This document shows positions 35,431-45,468 of a stretch of 64,000 nucleotides of DNA, piece after piece. This DNA is from Celeribacter sp. HF31 (GTDB taxonomy: Bacteria > Pseudomonadota > Alphaproteobacteria > Rhodobacterales > Rhodobacteraceae), in NCBI RefSeq assembly GCF_011806455.1, contig NZ_JAATOT010000005.1:124001-188000 (forward strand), in the 5' to 3' direction. The translations under genes were made by a program, and so were the position numbers. Every line of letters begins with the position of its first letter. Within the stretch, counting starts at the first letter, position 1. The notes beneath the pieces were generated by a model that saw only the letters and a list, made by a program, of their open reading frames with translations, had not been told where the DNA came from and searched no databases.

Positions 35431-35584
35431 GCCACTACGGATCACCACTGAGGTGAGGCTAAGCCGCTTCGGTTGACATCTCTGTGAAAAGCGGCGGGCT
35501 GGGCGTCATTTTTCGCGTATCTGCTTAAGGATTGCACGGAAAATCGGGCGTTTGCGGTTTTTGAGATCGCTTGCGGGAGAAGGG

Positions 35585-36064
35585 CTATTCCGCGTCATAG
35601 GGGGAACGCGCAGGCGCGCCGTCCAATGTCGTGTAGCCGCGGCTGCTGACCTTTGCGGTGCCGGGCATGCGGGTAAAGCGCAGAATGCGGTCGTGGTCGG
35701 GATAGGTCACCGTGTCGCCGGTCGACCGCGTGCCGATCACCAGATAGCGGGCCTCGCAGGCGCCGGTGTTTGCGACACAATGGCCAAGAGGGGTTCCCGC
35801 CTTGAAGGTCGCGGCCTCTCCGGGGCGAAGTTCGTAGCTGTCATCCCCCTCCGTCACGGTCACCGCGCCTGCGATCATATAGACCATTTCATCTTCCTCC
35901 TGATGCCAGTGTTTCAGTGCGGAACTGGACCCCGGCGGCAGGATTTCGAGGAAGGCGCCAAACTGCGTCAACCCGCCAATGTCGCTGAACAACAGCGCCT
36001 CATAGGGGCCGCACATATTCGTGCCTTTGTCTTTTGTGGCGGTGTCCGGTGTGACTTTAGGCAT
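35585..36064 (-). CDS. Cupin-domain protein
   Basis: The protein has 159 residues and a single cupin barrel. The first metal motif is present as KHWHQEEDEMVYMIAGAVTV (His-X-His with Glu), and the second as TPLGHCVANTG. LRPGEAATFKAG lies between them. The ATG at 36064 follows GGAGG. It could be a small metal enzyme or a sugar/ligand-binding protein. It lies after the ilvC terminator and is probably transcribed separately. Confidence 0.82.
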   Translation of the reverse strand: MPKVTPDTATKDKGTNMCGPYEALLFSDIGGLTQFGAFLEILPPGSSSALKHWHQEEDEMVYMIAGAVTVTEGDDSYELRPGEAATFKAGTPLGHCVANTGACEARYLVIGTRSTGDTVTYPDHDRILRFTRMPGTAKVSSRGYTTLDGAPARSPYDAE

Positions 36065-36096
36065 GACGGCCTCCTGTCGGAAAGCGGTGTGCAAAG

Positions 36097-36125
36097 AAAA
36101 AGCCCCGACGCAGAAACGCCGGGGC
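36097..36125 (-). terminator. Intrinsic terminator of ilvC
   Basis: On the minus strand GCCCCGGCG (36125-36117) pairs with CGTCGGGGC (36110-36102) with one mismatch around a 6-nt loop, followed by TTTTTC (36101-36096). It lies about 25 bp after the ilvC stop codon. Confidence 0.8.
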
Positions 36126-36149
36126 CAATCGTCTTGGATCAAAGAACGC

Positions 36150-37199
<1,050 letters not shown>

Positions 37200-37289
37200 T
37201 CAGGCATGGGCGCGGGATGAAATCCTGATCCTAATGTCTGTGGAGGTTATCGCGCATAGAACATGCTTTTTCGTGACAAAGTTTGACCT

Positions 37290-37326
37290 ATTTTGCATTT
37301 TGTGAGATGAAATCATGCGTCAAAAT
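37290..37326. promoter_or_regulatory. AT-rich divergent control region with imperfect dyad
   Basis: The 173-bp gap between ilvC and the first Lrp-type gene is strongly AT-rich. ATTTTGCAT (37290-37298) and ATGCGTCAAAAT (37315-37326) form an imperfect inverted repeat. Lrp-family proteins bind such degenerate AT-rich dyads, so this is a candidate autoregulatory and ilvC control site. Confidence 0.4.
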
Positions 37327-37345
37327 TTTAAAATATGAAAATATC

Positions 37346-37804
37346 ATGCAAGTCGATGACACGGACCGCAGAATCCTGCGTCAAATTCAGGCCGAACCCG
37401 AAGCGCAGGCCGCCGATCTGGCCGAACGCGCGGGCGTGACGCCGGCCACATTCGCGCGCCGTCTGGAGCGGATGCGTGAGAACGGTGTGGTGAAATCCAT
37501 CCGCGAAGAGGTCGATTGGCGGGCCATGGGGTATGGCGTTGAGGTCAGCCTTCGGATCACGCTCGACAAGACCGAACCGCGCGCCTTTGACGAATTCATC
37601 CAGGCCGCGCGCGAGGTGCCGGAGGTGATTTCAATCGGGACGTTTCTGGGCCGGGTGGACGCGCGGCTTTTGGTCATCGCGCGCGACATGGCGGAGTATC
37701 AGCGGGTCTACCGCGAGAAAATCCTGACCCTGCCGCATATGACCGACATCGAGGCGCTGATGCAGGTGGCGACGATCAAAGACAGCCAGTCGGTGCCGTT
37801 ATGA
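37346..37804 (+). CDS. Lrp/AsnC-family transcriptional regulator
   Basis: The protein has 152 residues. An N-terminal AsnC helix-turn-helix (DDTDRRILRQIQAEPE, then AERAGVTPATFARRLERM) is followed by an RAM/Lrp ligand-binding domain (about 65-145, with VISIGTFLGRVDARLLVIARD). The ATG at 37346 sits where family members begin, at the end of the AT-rich leader. It overlaps the next Lrp-type gene by 4 bp, and heteromers of the two are possible. Confidence 0.9.
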   Translation: MQVDDTDRRILRQIQAEPEAQAADLAERAGVTPATFARRLERMRENGVVKSIREEVDWRAMGYGVEVSLRITLDKTEPRAFDEFIQAAREVPEVISIGTFLGRVDARLLVIARDMAEYQRVYREKILTLPHMTDIEALMQVATIKDSQSVPL

Positions 37805-38256
37805 TCGAGCTTGACGACAGCGACCGCCACCTCATCCGTGCGCTGTGCGAGGATGCCACGCAATCGGCGGGGGCTTTGGGCCGCGAGTTGGGCCTGAGCC
37901 AACCGGCGACGTGGCGGCGGATCAAACGTCTGCGTGAAGCGGGCGTGTTCGGGCCTCGTCGGGTGGATTTGAACCTTGAGGCGCTGGGCTTTGGCGTGAC
38001 CGTGTTCTTGGGCGTCAAGCTCGCCACCAAGGGCCGCGTCAGTTTGGACGATTTCGAACGTGCCGTGCGCGCGATCCCTGAGGTGCAGACGGTGCAGCAC
38101 GTCTTGGGCCTGTTCGATTATCGCCTCCGCGTGGTGGCGCAGGATCTGCCGGATTTTGAACGCGTGCTCCGTCGGCGGATCATGACGCTGCCTGGGGTAG
38201 GCAATGTCGAGGCCAATGTGGTCTTGTCCGAGGAGCGCCGGCCCGGCCCGCTGTGA
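37801..38256 (+). CDS. Second Lrp/AsnC-family transcriptional regulator
   Basis: The protein has 151 residues with the same layout as its upstream neighbour: HTH (DDSDRHLIRALCEDATQSAG, then ELGLSQPATWRRIKRLREAG) and an Lrp ligand domain ending near PGVGNVEANVVLSEERR. It overlaps the first gene by ATGA. The tandem pair probably arose by duplication but has diverged considerably. Confidence 0.9.
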   Translation: MIELDDSDRHLIRALCEDATQSAGALGRELGLSQPATWRRIKRLREAGVFGPRRVDLNLEALGFGVTVFLGVKLATKGRVSLDDFERAVRAIPEVQTVQHVLGLFDYRLRVVAQDLPDFERVLRRRIMTLPGVGNVEANVVLSEERRPGPL

Positions 38257-38338
38257 CGCGGCTTCTTGCGCGGGTCACACTCATGGTATGCCAATGTTAT
38301 CGGCCGGGCGACGAAATCCGCCTGTGATTGCGTTATAC

Positions 38339-38624
38339 ATGACCATGTTCATCGACGGAGACACGCCGATGCCACAACACGATGACCATGCCGACCACGG
38401 ATTCTGCCGCTGCCGGGCTTCCGGTCACGGCACTCAACTGTGTTGCCATGCTGCGTGAAACCGCCGGGCCGTTTCCGGCGGATGGCACCAATCGTCGGGC
38501 AGGGCGGATTGGCGACATCTACCAATCGGACCAAGGGCGTTACGCGCAATCCATTCGCAATCTCGCGGGTATCCCGCTGTCTCGCTGGGCGCGCGACGAT
38601 CCCCATCGCTTTGTAAGTCATTGA
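38339..38624 (+). pseudogene. Relic of an intradiol dioxygenase-like gene
   Basis: Frame 1 from ATG 38339 reads MTMFIDGDTPMPQHDDHADHG, recalling the His-rich N-terminus of secreted intradiol-dioxygenase-like proteins, and stops at 38458. The overlapping frame from 38382 carries CVAMLRETAGPFPADGTN, close to the family signature C..xPEETAGPYPxDGSN, then NLAGIPLS, and stops at 38624. The catalytic region is missing. This fits an internal deletion with frameshift and loss of the 3' two-thirds. The identification rests on the short signature and is moderate. Confidence 0.5.
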
Positions 38625-38634
38625 GCACAATGAA

Positions 38635-38664
38635 AAAGGGCGCCGTTCTTGGCGCCCTTTTGCT
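38635..38664. terminator. Bidirectional intrinsic terminator
   Basis: AAAGGGCGCC (38635-38644) and GGCGCCCTTT (38651-38660) form a perfect 10-bp stem with a 6-nt loop. T-rich flanks occur on both strands. It ends the cytochrome b561 transcript on the minus strand. Confidence 0.85.
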
Positions 38665-38667
38665 ATA

Positions 38668-39264
38668 TCATTCCGCCGGGGTTTCACGCGGCGGGAGTTG
38701 AGCGTAACCCGTCACCATCGGTGTCACCAGGTTCTCGCCCTTGCGCTTCTTATACCAGAAAATCGCGCCGATATGGCCGATCACCATCAACAGCAACAAA
38801 AACGACAGCGGCTCGTGATAGGACAGCGCCTTGCGCGCCACATCGCTCGACACATATTGCGCCAGAGGGCCGACGTTGATGTAATCTTCCGGGTCGGCCA
38901 AAAGCCCGCTCGTCACCTGCATCGCCAAGACGATCAACACGCCGACGACGAAAATCGCCCCCACCGGGTTGTGGCCATAGGAGCGCGATGGCTTGGAGGA
39001 CGGCAGCGTCCGGGCATAGGCTAAAACCTTACCCGGACCTTTGACGAAAGTGGCGAAACGCGCGGTGGTAAAGCCGACAAAGCCCCAGATCACCCGCAGC
39101 ACGACGATCACGGCCACGGCATAGCCTGCGTAGAAATGCAGCGTCATCTGCGCCGGGCCGAATTTGCCAAGCCCGAAGGCGGTGAAAAACGCAATCACCA
39201 GCGCCCAGTGCAGCACACGCACCACCGGGTCCCAGAGATAGGTCTTTTCAAGCTGTTCCGTCAT
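38668..39264 (-). CDS. Cytochrome b561-type membrane protein
   Basis: The protein has 198 residues with four helices. It fits the Ni-hydrogenase-type cytochrome b561 family, with heme-ligand histidines in VVRVLHWALVIAFF (His19), LHFYAGYAV, and LSYHEPLSFLLLLMVIGHIG. It is likely an electron carrier that takes electrons from quinol to c-type cytochrome. It lies 17 bp after the cytochrome c' gene on the same strand, so the two probably work as a pair. Confidence 0.9.
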   Translation of the reverse strand: MTEQLEKTYLWDPVVRVLHWALVIAFFTAFGLGKFGPAQMTLHFYAGYAVAVIVVLRVIWGFVGFTTARFATFVKGPGKVLAYARTLPSSKPSRSYGHNPVGAIFVVGVLIVLAMQVTSGLLADPEDYINVGPLAQYVSSDVARKALSYHEPLSFLLLLMVIGHIGAIFWYKKRKGENLVTPMVTGYAQLPPRETPAE

Positions 39265-39281
39265 GTCTCGCCCCGGCCTGA

Positions 39282-39752
39282 TCAGAAATCAGCAGCGCGG
39301 TAGTCGTCGTGGCAGGCCTTGCAGGTGCCGCCCACTTTGCCGACCGCCGGACGCAGCGCGTCAAGGCCGTTGCCTGCCGCCTCGTTCAACTCGACCACGG
39401 CCTGGTAAAAGGCCATGCCTTTTTCCTGAACGCCTGCCATATCTTCCCAGATCGCGGGTTTGGCGCGGGTCTCGCCCGGCAGGTCTTCGTTCGAGGTGCC
39501 CGGCGCGAAGTAATCGGCGGTGTGGAGGCTTGCGAGCGTCATGATGTCGCCTGCGGATTGGCTGGCGGCCTCTGCGTCATAGTCGATTTTGCCCTGAGCC
39601 ATGCCGCCGAGCGTCGCCATTTCAAAGCCCACGAGCGTGTAGAAGGCACGGCGCGCCTTGGCCACGTCGGAGGGGGATTGAGCAAAAGCGCCGGTGGCAG
39701 CCGTGGTGGCCGCAGTGGCCGCGATCACGGTGGAAAGGATGAGTTTACGCAT
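39282..39752 (-). CDS. Cytochrome c'
   Basis: The protein has 156 residues. A signal peptide (1-24, ending GAFA) precedes a four-helix bundle with the C-terminal heme site GTCKACHDDYR, typical of class II cytochrome c'. Such proteins bind NO or act as small periplasmic electron carriers. The ATG at 39752 follows AGGGAA. Two identical palindromes lie 161-192 bp upstream. Confidence 0.92.
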   Translation of the reverse strand: MRKLILSTVIAATAATTAATGAFAQSPSDVAKARRAFYTLVGFEMATLGGMAQGKIDYDAEAASQSAGDIMTLASLHTADYFAPGTSNEDLPGETRAKPAIWEDMAGVQEKGMAFYQAVVELNEAAGNGLDALRPAVGKVGGTCKACHDDYRAADF

Positions 39753-39913
39753 TGGATAGGGGTTCCCTGTCTGGTCACTAAAAATAAAGGCGTGTCGCCC
39801 GCGCGATAAAAACGATGATGACATAAGTTTCACGAAATTGAATGTGACAATCTAACACTGGCGCTGCCGCAAGCTGCGGAAACGGTTCAACTTTCTGTTA
39901 TGGCATACGTGGT

Positions 39914-39944
39914 GTTTGCGCAAACGGAGGGTGTTTGCGCAAAC
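39914..39944. promoter_or_regulatory. Tandem GTTTGCGCAAAC palindromes
   Basis: The perfect 12-bp palindrome GTTTGCGCAAAC occurs at 39914-39925 and 39933-39944. The start-to-start spacing of 19 bp is about two DNA turns. The pair lies between the pepN 3' end and the cytochrome c' gene, upstream of the latter. It looks like a paired repressor operator. A partial match (GTTTGCGCAA) occurs at 49959-49968 upstream of pntA. No regulator is identified. Confidence 0.55.
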
Positions 39945-39975
39945 AACCTGTGAGAGAATCGCGAGGCCGGCCGCT

Positions 39976-42576
39976 TTAGGCGGAGAGAATCCGCGTGACC
40001 ATCTCCGTGGTGTCCCGCGACAGATTCGGGGTGGCCAGAATGCGCTCCAATTCCGCGCGGATCATCGCTTGACGGTCGGCGTCATAGCGGGTCCAGGTCT
40101 CGAACGCCCCGCTCATCCGCGCGGTGGTTTGCGGGTTGAGCGCATCGAGCGCGATGAGATGATCCGCCAAGAGCCGGTAGGCCGCGCCACTGGCATGATG
40201 GAACCCTGCGTGGTTCGCCGTCAGAGCGCCGAAGACCGCACGGAAGCGGTTCGGGTTTCGGTTGGTAAACGCCGGATGTTGGCTCAGCGCCTCGGCCAGT
40301 TCTGCGGCTTTGTCGGGCGCCGCGAAGGAGACCTGCATCATGAACCATTTGTCCATCACGAGACGGTCGTCTTTCCATTGCGCCTCAAAGGCTTGCAGCT
40401 CGTCCGCGCCAAGACCTGCGGCGAGCAGGGCCTGAAGGCTGCCCGCTTGTTCGGTCATATTGTCTGCGCGTTTGTACAAGGCTTTGGCCGTCACGCCGCT
40501 GTCTTGCAGGCTCAAAAGCCCCAGCACAGCAAGGCGCAGGCTGCGTTTGCCGGAGCCTTCGGCATCCGGGACGAAAGCGCCTGTTTCGTTTTCCTTGTAG
40601 AGCGCGGGCAGCACGTCGTGCAGGTGGTCGGCCAGGAGATGACGCAGCTTTTCGCGGGCGTCATAGATGCGCTGCGGATCTGGCACGACACCGGCATCGA
40701 CCAGCGATTGCGCCAGATCGTCCTGCGACGGCAGGCCCAGAGACAGGGTGCGGAAGGCCGGGTCGAGAGTGTCGTCCGCCAGCACCGATTTGATTGCATC
40801 GAGATAGGCAAAGCTCGGCTTCGTGTCCTTGACGATCATCGAAATGAGCGTGTCCTTGGCAAGCGCCCGGCCCATTTCCCATTTCTGGAACGGGTCGGTG
40901 TCATGCGCCAAAAGGAAAGCGCGGGTGTCGTTGTCGATTTCACGCTCCAAAATCACGGGCGCGGAGAAATCGCGCAGCACGGAGGCGACGGGGCGCGCGC
41001 CCAAGCCCTCAAAGGTGAAGCTCTGCGTGGCTTCGGTCATCTCCAACACGGTGGTCGGCACCACCTCATCGCCATTCGGGCCGATGAGGCCGGTGGCGAT
41101 GGGGATGACTTGCGGTTTTTTCTCGCTTTGACCCGGCGTGGGGGGCGTCGTCTGGGTGAAGGTCAGCGTCAACGTGCCGTCCTCCCAGTTCTCGCTCATC
41201 TTCAGGCGCGGTGTGCCAGCCTGAGAATACCATTGTTTGAATTGTGCAAGATTACGACCTGCGACCTCTTCGAAGGAGGCCAGCCAATCCTCGATGGTGA
41301 CGGCCTCGCCGTCGTGACGTTCGAAATAGAGATCGCAGCCTTTGCGGTAGGCCTCATCGCCGATGAGACGGCGCAGCATGCCGATGATCTCGGCGCCTTT
41401 TTCATAGACAGTCGCGGTGTAGAAATTGTTGATCTCGACGAAGCTTTCGGGCCGAACCGGATGCGCCAGCGGGCCGTTGTCCTCGCGGAACTGGCGGGCG
41501 CGCAATGTGAGAACTTCTTCAATTCTTTTAACGGCATGGCTGCGCATATCGCCGGAGAACATCTGATCGCGGTAGACCGTCAGACCCTCTTTCAGGCACA
41601 GCTGAAACCAGTCGCGGCAGGTGATGCGGTTGCCGGTCCAATTGTGGAAATACTCATGCGCGATGATGCCTTCGATCCGTTCGAAATTGGCATCCGTCGA
41701 GGTCTCTTTCGAGGCCAGCACACAAGACGAGTTGAAAATGTTCAGCCCCTTGTTCTCCATCGCGCCCATGTTGAAGTCGTCCACGGCCACAATGTTGAAA
41801 ATGTCCAAGTCGTATTCACGGCCGTAGGTGTCCTCGTCCCACTTCATCGAGTCCTTGAGCGCCTGCATCCCGAAGGCACATTTGCCCTCGTCGCCGGGGC
41901 GGACCCAGATGTTCAGTTCGACCTTTTTGCCGGATTTCGTGGTGAAGGCGCCCGGGTGATTGACCAAATCGCCGGCCACCAAAGCAAAGAGATAGGAGGG
42001 TTTCGGCCAGGGATCGTGCCAGACGGCAAAGCCTTCGCCGCGCTCGACCGGGTTGCCGTTGGACAAAAGCACCGGCAAATCGCCCTCGACGCGCACGGTA
42101 AAGGTCGCCATCACATCGGGACGATCGGGGTAATAGGTGATCTTGCGAAAACCTTCGGCCTCACATTGCGTGCAATACATGCCGTTCGACATATAGAGCC
42201 CCTCAAGCGCGGTGTTGGTCTCCGGCGAAATCTCCACCTCCGCCTCCCAGACAAAGGGCGCGTCGGGTGCGTCCACCTCAATGCCGCCCGCGACCTCGCG
42301 GGGCGTGACAGACGCGCCGTCAATGGCGGCAGAGATCAGGCGCAGCTCTTCGCCATGCAGGAAAAACCGTTTGCCTTCGGAGGCCTCGGGGGAGGTCACC
42401 GGGGAGGACTCAGGCGCCTTCGGGTTCGGCGAAAACACAATCTTCGAGCGCACCCGCGTCGCGGTCGGGTGCAGTTTGAAGGTCAATTCGACGCTGTCGA
42501 TCGTGTAATCAAACGGTTTGTAATCCTTGAGGAAAATTGTTTGAGGCGCGGCGTTGTTCATCGCGGGAGCTTTCAT
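39976..42576 (-). CDS. pepN: Aminopeptidase N (M1 family)
   Basis: The protein is about 866 residues, a zinc aminopeptidase that trims N-terminal residues from peptides. It has the exopeptidase motif GAMENKGLNIF and the zinc site HEYFHNWTGNRITCRDWFQL with the third ligand Glu in LKEGLTVYRDQ. The frame is open further upstream, but family members begin near MNNAAPQTIFLKDYKPFDY. The ATG at 42576 or 42561 is therefore likely, and neither has a clear ribosome-binding sequence. Confidence 0.94.
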   Translation of the reverse strand: MKAPAMNNAAPQTIFLKDYKPFDYTIDSVELTFKLHPTATRVRSKIVFSPNPKAPESSPVTSPEASEGKRFFLHGEELRLISAAIDGASVTPREVAGGIEVDAPDAPFVWEAEVEISPETNTALEGLYMSNGMYCTQCEAEGFRKITYYPDRPDVMATFTVRVEGDLPVLLSNGNPVERGEGFAVWHDPWPKPSYLFALVAGDLVNHPGAFTTKSGKKVELNIWVRPGDEGKCAFGMQALKDSMKWDEDTYGREYDLDIFNIVAVDDFNMGAMENKGLNIFNSSCVLASKETSTDANFERIEGIIAHEYFHNWTGNRITCRDWFQLCLKEGLTVYRDQMFSGDMRSHAVKRIEEVLTLRARQFREDNGPLAHPVRPESFVEINNFYTATVYEKGAEIIGMLRRLIGDEAYRKGCDLYFERHDGEAVTIEDWLASFEEVAGRNLAQFKQWYSQAGTPRLKMSENWEDGTLTLTFTQTTPPTPGQSEKKPQVIPIATGLIGPNGDEVVPTTVLEMTEATQSFTFEGLGARPVASVLRDFSAPVILEREIDNDTRAFLLAHDTDPFQKWEMGRALAKDTLISMIVKDTKPSFAYLDAIKSVLADDTLDPAFRTLSLGLPSQDDLAQSLVDAGVVPDPQRIYDAREKLRHLLADHLHDVLPALYKENETGAFVPDAEGSGKRSLRLAVLGLLSLQDSGVTAKALYKRADNMTEQAGSLQALLAAGLGADELQAFEAQWKDDRLVMDKWFMMQVSFAAPDKAAELAEALSQHPAFTNRNPNRFRAVFGALTANHAGFHHASGAAYRLLADHLIALDALNPQTTARMSGAFETWTRYDADRQAMIRAELERILATPNLSRDTTEMVTRILSA

Positions 42577-42690
42577 GATGGGAACTTGGTGTCTGGGTCG
42601 GAGGTTAGTTTGGTGAGCGGAGAGCTGCAACTCTCGCTCTCGCAAACTCCGGGCCTCTGAGCCCGAATGACCAGATGAAAGGAGATTGTC

Positions 42691-42879
42691 ATGTCTGCAC
42701 CTGAGACAAATGTCGACACACAAAAGAAACGTCATAAGTTTCCCCTCATTGGCATTGCGCTTGCTGTGGCGGTCGGCGCGCTGATGATTTTTGGTGTGAC
42801 GAACCTGGCCTTTGACGATGACTCGGTGGAGACAACGCCGGTGGTCACAGAGGGTGATCTTCCGGCCGCCGCGGAGTGA
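42691..42879 (+). CDS. Small single-pass membrane protein
   Basis: The protein has 62 residues. A short polar N-terminus with a basic KKRHK stretch precedes one hydrophobic helix (about 18-40) and an acidic tail. AAAGGAG at 6 bp before the ATG gives good support for translation. It lies upstream of glcB. No family recognised. Confidence 0.65.
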   Translation: MSAPETNVDTQKKRHKFPLIGIALAVAVGALMIFGVTNLAFDDDSVETTPVVTEGDLPAAAE

Positions 42880-42974
42880 GGACACCCGAGCCGGACAAAC
42901 CCAGTCGGTGCAATTTTGTTCCGATGGGAAACGCGCTAATGTCGGGGACCATCCAAAAGCAGAAGTGATTCCCC

Positions 42975-45128
42975 ATGAGCGCCACAGAAAAATCCGGCCT
43001 GAAGGTCGCCACAGACCTTGCCCAATTCATCGAATCAGAGGCGTTGCCGGGCACGGGCGTGACAGCAGAGACGTTCTGGGACGGTCTTGCGGGTATGGTG
43101 CGTGAATTCGGGCCAAAGAACCGTGCGCTACTGGCGAAACGCGAAGAGATTCAGGCGAAGATCGACGACTGGCATCTGGCCCGCAAAGGGCAGGATTTTG
43201 AGGCCGCAGAATACACGGCGTTTCTGAAAGAGATCGGCTATCTCGTCCCAGAAGGCCCGGATTTCCAGATCGAAACCAGCAAGATCGACCCGGAATTCGC
43301 CTCCAAGCCGGGGCCGCAGCTCGTGGTGCCGATCACCAATGCGCGCTACGCGCTGAATGCCGCGAACGCCCGCTGGGGCTCGCTTTACGATGCGCTTTAC
43401 GGCACCGATGCGCTGGGCGATTTGCCATCTGGCAAGGGCTATGATGCCGACCGTGGCGCGCGGGTGATTGCCTGGGCCAAGGCGCATCTGGACGCGGTTG
43501 CGCCGCTCGCGGGGGGCTCTTGGGCCGATGTGACCAAGCTTACCGTGACCAACGGGATGTTGCTGGTCGATGGCGCGATGGGCGAGACCGGCCTGGCCGA
43601 TCCGGCGCAATTCAAAGGCCATGCGCGCACGGGCGACTGGCAGATGATCCTTCTGGAGCGTCACGGGCTGGGCCTCGAATTGGCGATCAACCGCGACCAT
43701 TATATCGGCAAGGACGACCCGATGGGGCTTGCGGGCGTGAACGTCGAGGCTGCGATTTCCGCGATCATGGATTGCGAAGATTCGGTGGCGGCCGTCGATG
43801 CCGAGGAAAAGGTTGGCGCCTATCGCAACTGGCTCGGCCTGATGAAGGGCGATTTGACCGAAGAGGTCACCAAGGGCGGGGAGACCTTTACCCGCGCGCT
43901 CTATCCCGACTTCACCTATACCGCGCCCGACGGCACCGCGTTCGATGTGAAATGCCGCGCGCTGATGCTGGTGCGCAATGTCGGGCACCTGATGACCAAC
44001 CCGGCGATCCTCGACGAAGAGGGATTGGAGATCGGCGAGGGGATCATGGACGCGCTCGTGACCACGATGATCGCCATGCACGACCTGCAAAAAACCACCG
44101 GCCCGCGCAACTCGCGCGAAGGCTCCGTCTATGTCGTGAAGCCGAAGATGCACGGGCCGGAAGAGGTGGCTTTCGCGGATGAAATTTTCACCCGTGTCGA
44201 AGAGATTTTGGGCCTTGAACCCAACACCGTGAAGCTTGGCATCATGGATGAAGAGCGCCGCACGAGCGTGAACCTCAAGGAATGCATCCGCGCCGCGAAA
44301 CACCGCGTCGCCTTTATCAACACCGGCTTTTTGGACCGGACCGGAGACGAGATTCACACCTCGATGGAAGCCGGGCCGATGATCCGCAAAGGCGAGATGA
44401 AGGATCAGCCGTGGATCAAATCTTATGAGGAGCGCAACGTCGATATTGGTCTCGCTTGTGGTCTCAAGGGGCGCGCGCAGATCGGCAAGGGCATGTGGGC
44501 CATGCCGGACCTGATGCATGCGATGCTTGAGGCGAAAATCGGCCATCCGAAGGCGGGCGCGACCTGTGCCTGGGTGCCGTCGCCCACTGCGGCGACGCTG
44601 CACGCGACGCATTATCACAAGGTCGATGTCTTCGCCGTTCAAGATGAGATCGCCAAAGGCGGGGCACGCGGCTCGCTCGATGATCTTTTGACCATTCCGG
44701 TCGCCAAAGGCGTCAACTGGTCCGACGATGAAATCACCGCCGAGATTGAGAACAATGCCCAAGGCATCCTCGGATATGTGGTGCGTTGGATCGACCAAGG
44801 CGTCGGCTGTTCGAAAGTGCCGGACATCCATGATGTGGGCCTGATGGAAGACCGCGCCACCTGTCGGATTTCGTCTCAGGGCCTCGCCAACTGGCTGCAC
44901 CATGGCGTTGTTTCCGAGGCGCAAGTCATGGAGGCGATGAAGAAAATGGCCGCCGTTGTGGACCGTCAGAACGCGGATGATCCGCTCTACACCCCGATGG
45001 CGCCGACGTTTGACGGCGTCGCCTTCAAAGCCGCCTGCGATCTGGTGTTCAAGGGCCGGGTGCAGCCCTCGGGCTACACCGAGCCGGTGCTCCACGCACG
45101 GCGGCTGGAACTTAAGGCGCAGGGCTAA
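42975..45128 (+). CDS. glcB: Malate synthase G
   Basis: The protein has 717 residues and condenses glyoxylate with acetyl-CoA to malate. It is the monomeric G isoform, with [16 protein letters not shown], the catalytic [48 protein letters not shown] and [18 protein letters not shown]. Length and start agree with the family. No isocitrate lyase gene is in the window. It is followed at once by the relic of a glcG gene. Confidence 0.97.
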   Translation: MSATEKSGLKVATDLAQFIESEALPGTGVTAETFWDGLAGMVREFGPKNRALLAKREEIQAKIDDWHLARKGQDFEAAEYTAFLKEIGYLVPEGPDFQIETSKIDPEFASKPGPQLVVPITNARYALNAANARWGSLYDALYGTDALGDLPSGKGYDADRGARVIAWAKAHLDAVAPLAGGSWADVTKLTVTNGMLLVDGAMGETGLADPAQFKGHARTGDWQMILLERHGLGLELAINRDHYIGKDDPMGLAGVNVEAAISAIMDCEDSVAAVDAEEKVGAYRNWLGLMKGDLTEEVTKGGETFTRALYPDFTYTAPDGTAFDVKCRALMLVRNVGHLMTNPAILDEEGLEIGEGIMDALVTTMIAMHDLQKTTGPRNSREGSVYVVKPKMHGPEEVAFADEIFTRVEEILGLEPNTVKLGIMDEERRTSVNLKECIRAAKHRVAFINTGFLDRTGDEIHTSMEAGPMIRKGEMKDQPWIKSYEERNVDIGLACGLKGRAQIGKGMWAMPDLMHAMLEAKIGHPKAGATCAWVPSPTAATLHATHYHKVDVFAVQDEIAKGGARGSLDDLLTIPVAKGVNWSDDEITAEIENNAQGILGYVVRWIDQGVGCSKVPDIHDVGLMEDRATCRISSQGLANWLHHGVVSEAQVMEAMKKMAAVVDRQNADDPLYTPMAPTFDGVAFKAACDLVFKGRVQPSGYTEPVLHARRLELKAQG

Positions 45129-45140
45129 CCCTTGGCGTCG

Positions 45141-45318
45141 ATGTCACTGGAGCAAGCTCAGACCCTCATCGGAGAGGCGATGGCCTAGGGGCAGGCGCAG
45201 GGCTGGAACCCCTTGAGCGTCCGTGGTGCTGGATTCAGGCGGCCATGTTCAGGCCTTCGCCCGCGCCGATGCCGCGCGGGTGGGCATCAACGCGGCGGGT
45301 CTGGCTGCGCGCGCCTGA
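45141..45318 (+). pseudogene. glcG: glcG (DUF336 heme-binding protein) pseudogene
   Basis: From ATG 45141 the sequence reads MSLEQAQTLIGEAMA, then stops at TAG (45186-45188), then GQAQGWNPLSV. An extra C at 45222 shifts the frame; ignoring it, translation continues VVLDSGGHVQAFARADAARV then GINAAGLAARA, ending in TGA at 45316-45318. This is the N-terminal part of a GlcG/DUF336 protein, a usual glcB neighbour. The conserved region after it (IARGKAYGA in relatives) is absent. Three independent lesions show decay. Confidence 0.8.
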
Positions 45319-45371
45319 GGGATTCTGCATATGATCAAAAAACGGGCCAATCAGCCCCGCGCGCAACACGT

Positions 45372-45420
45372 GCACAACCGTTGTGCTTTCACCAACGGTG
45401 CTCCGGGCAGCTCCCCCCTT
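45372..45420 (+). other. Hairpin region before the amidotransferase gene
   Basis: GCACAACCGTTGTGC (45372-45386) forms a hairpin, and ACCGTTG (45377-45383) can alternatively pair with CAACGGT (45393-45399). A CCCCCCTTTTTT tract follows at about 45413. It may be a terminator for the glcB transcript, but the T-run is separated from the stem. Confidence 0.35.
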
Positions 45421-45468
45421 TTTTCTTGTCTCAAAGCGCCTATTGTAATGCCAAAAGGGGAGTAGAAT

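Noticed and set aside
39916-42660. Plus-strand frame (914 residues) antisense to pepN
   Set aside because: pepN has the GAMEN and HExxH motifs. The opposite frame has no recognisable domain.
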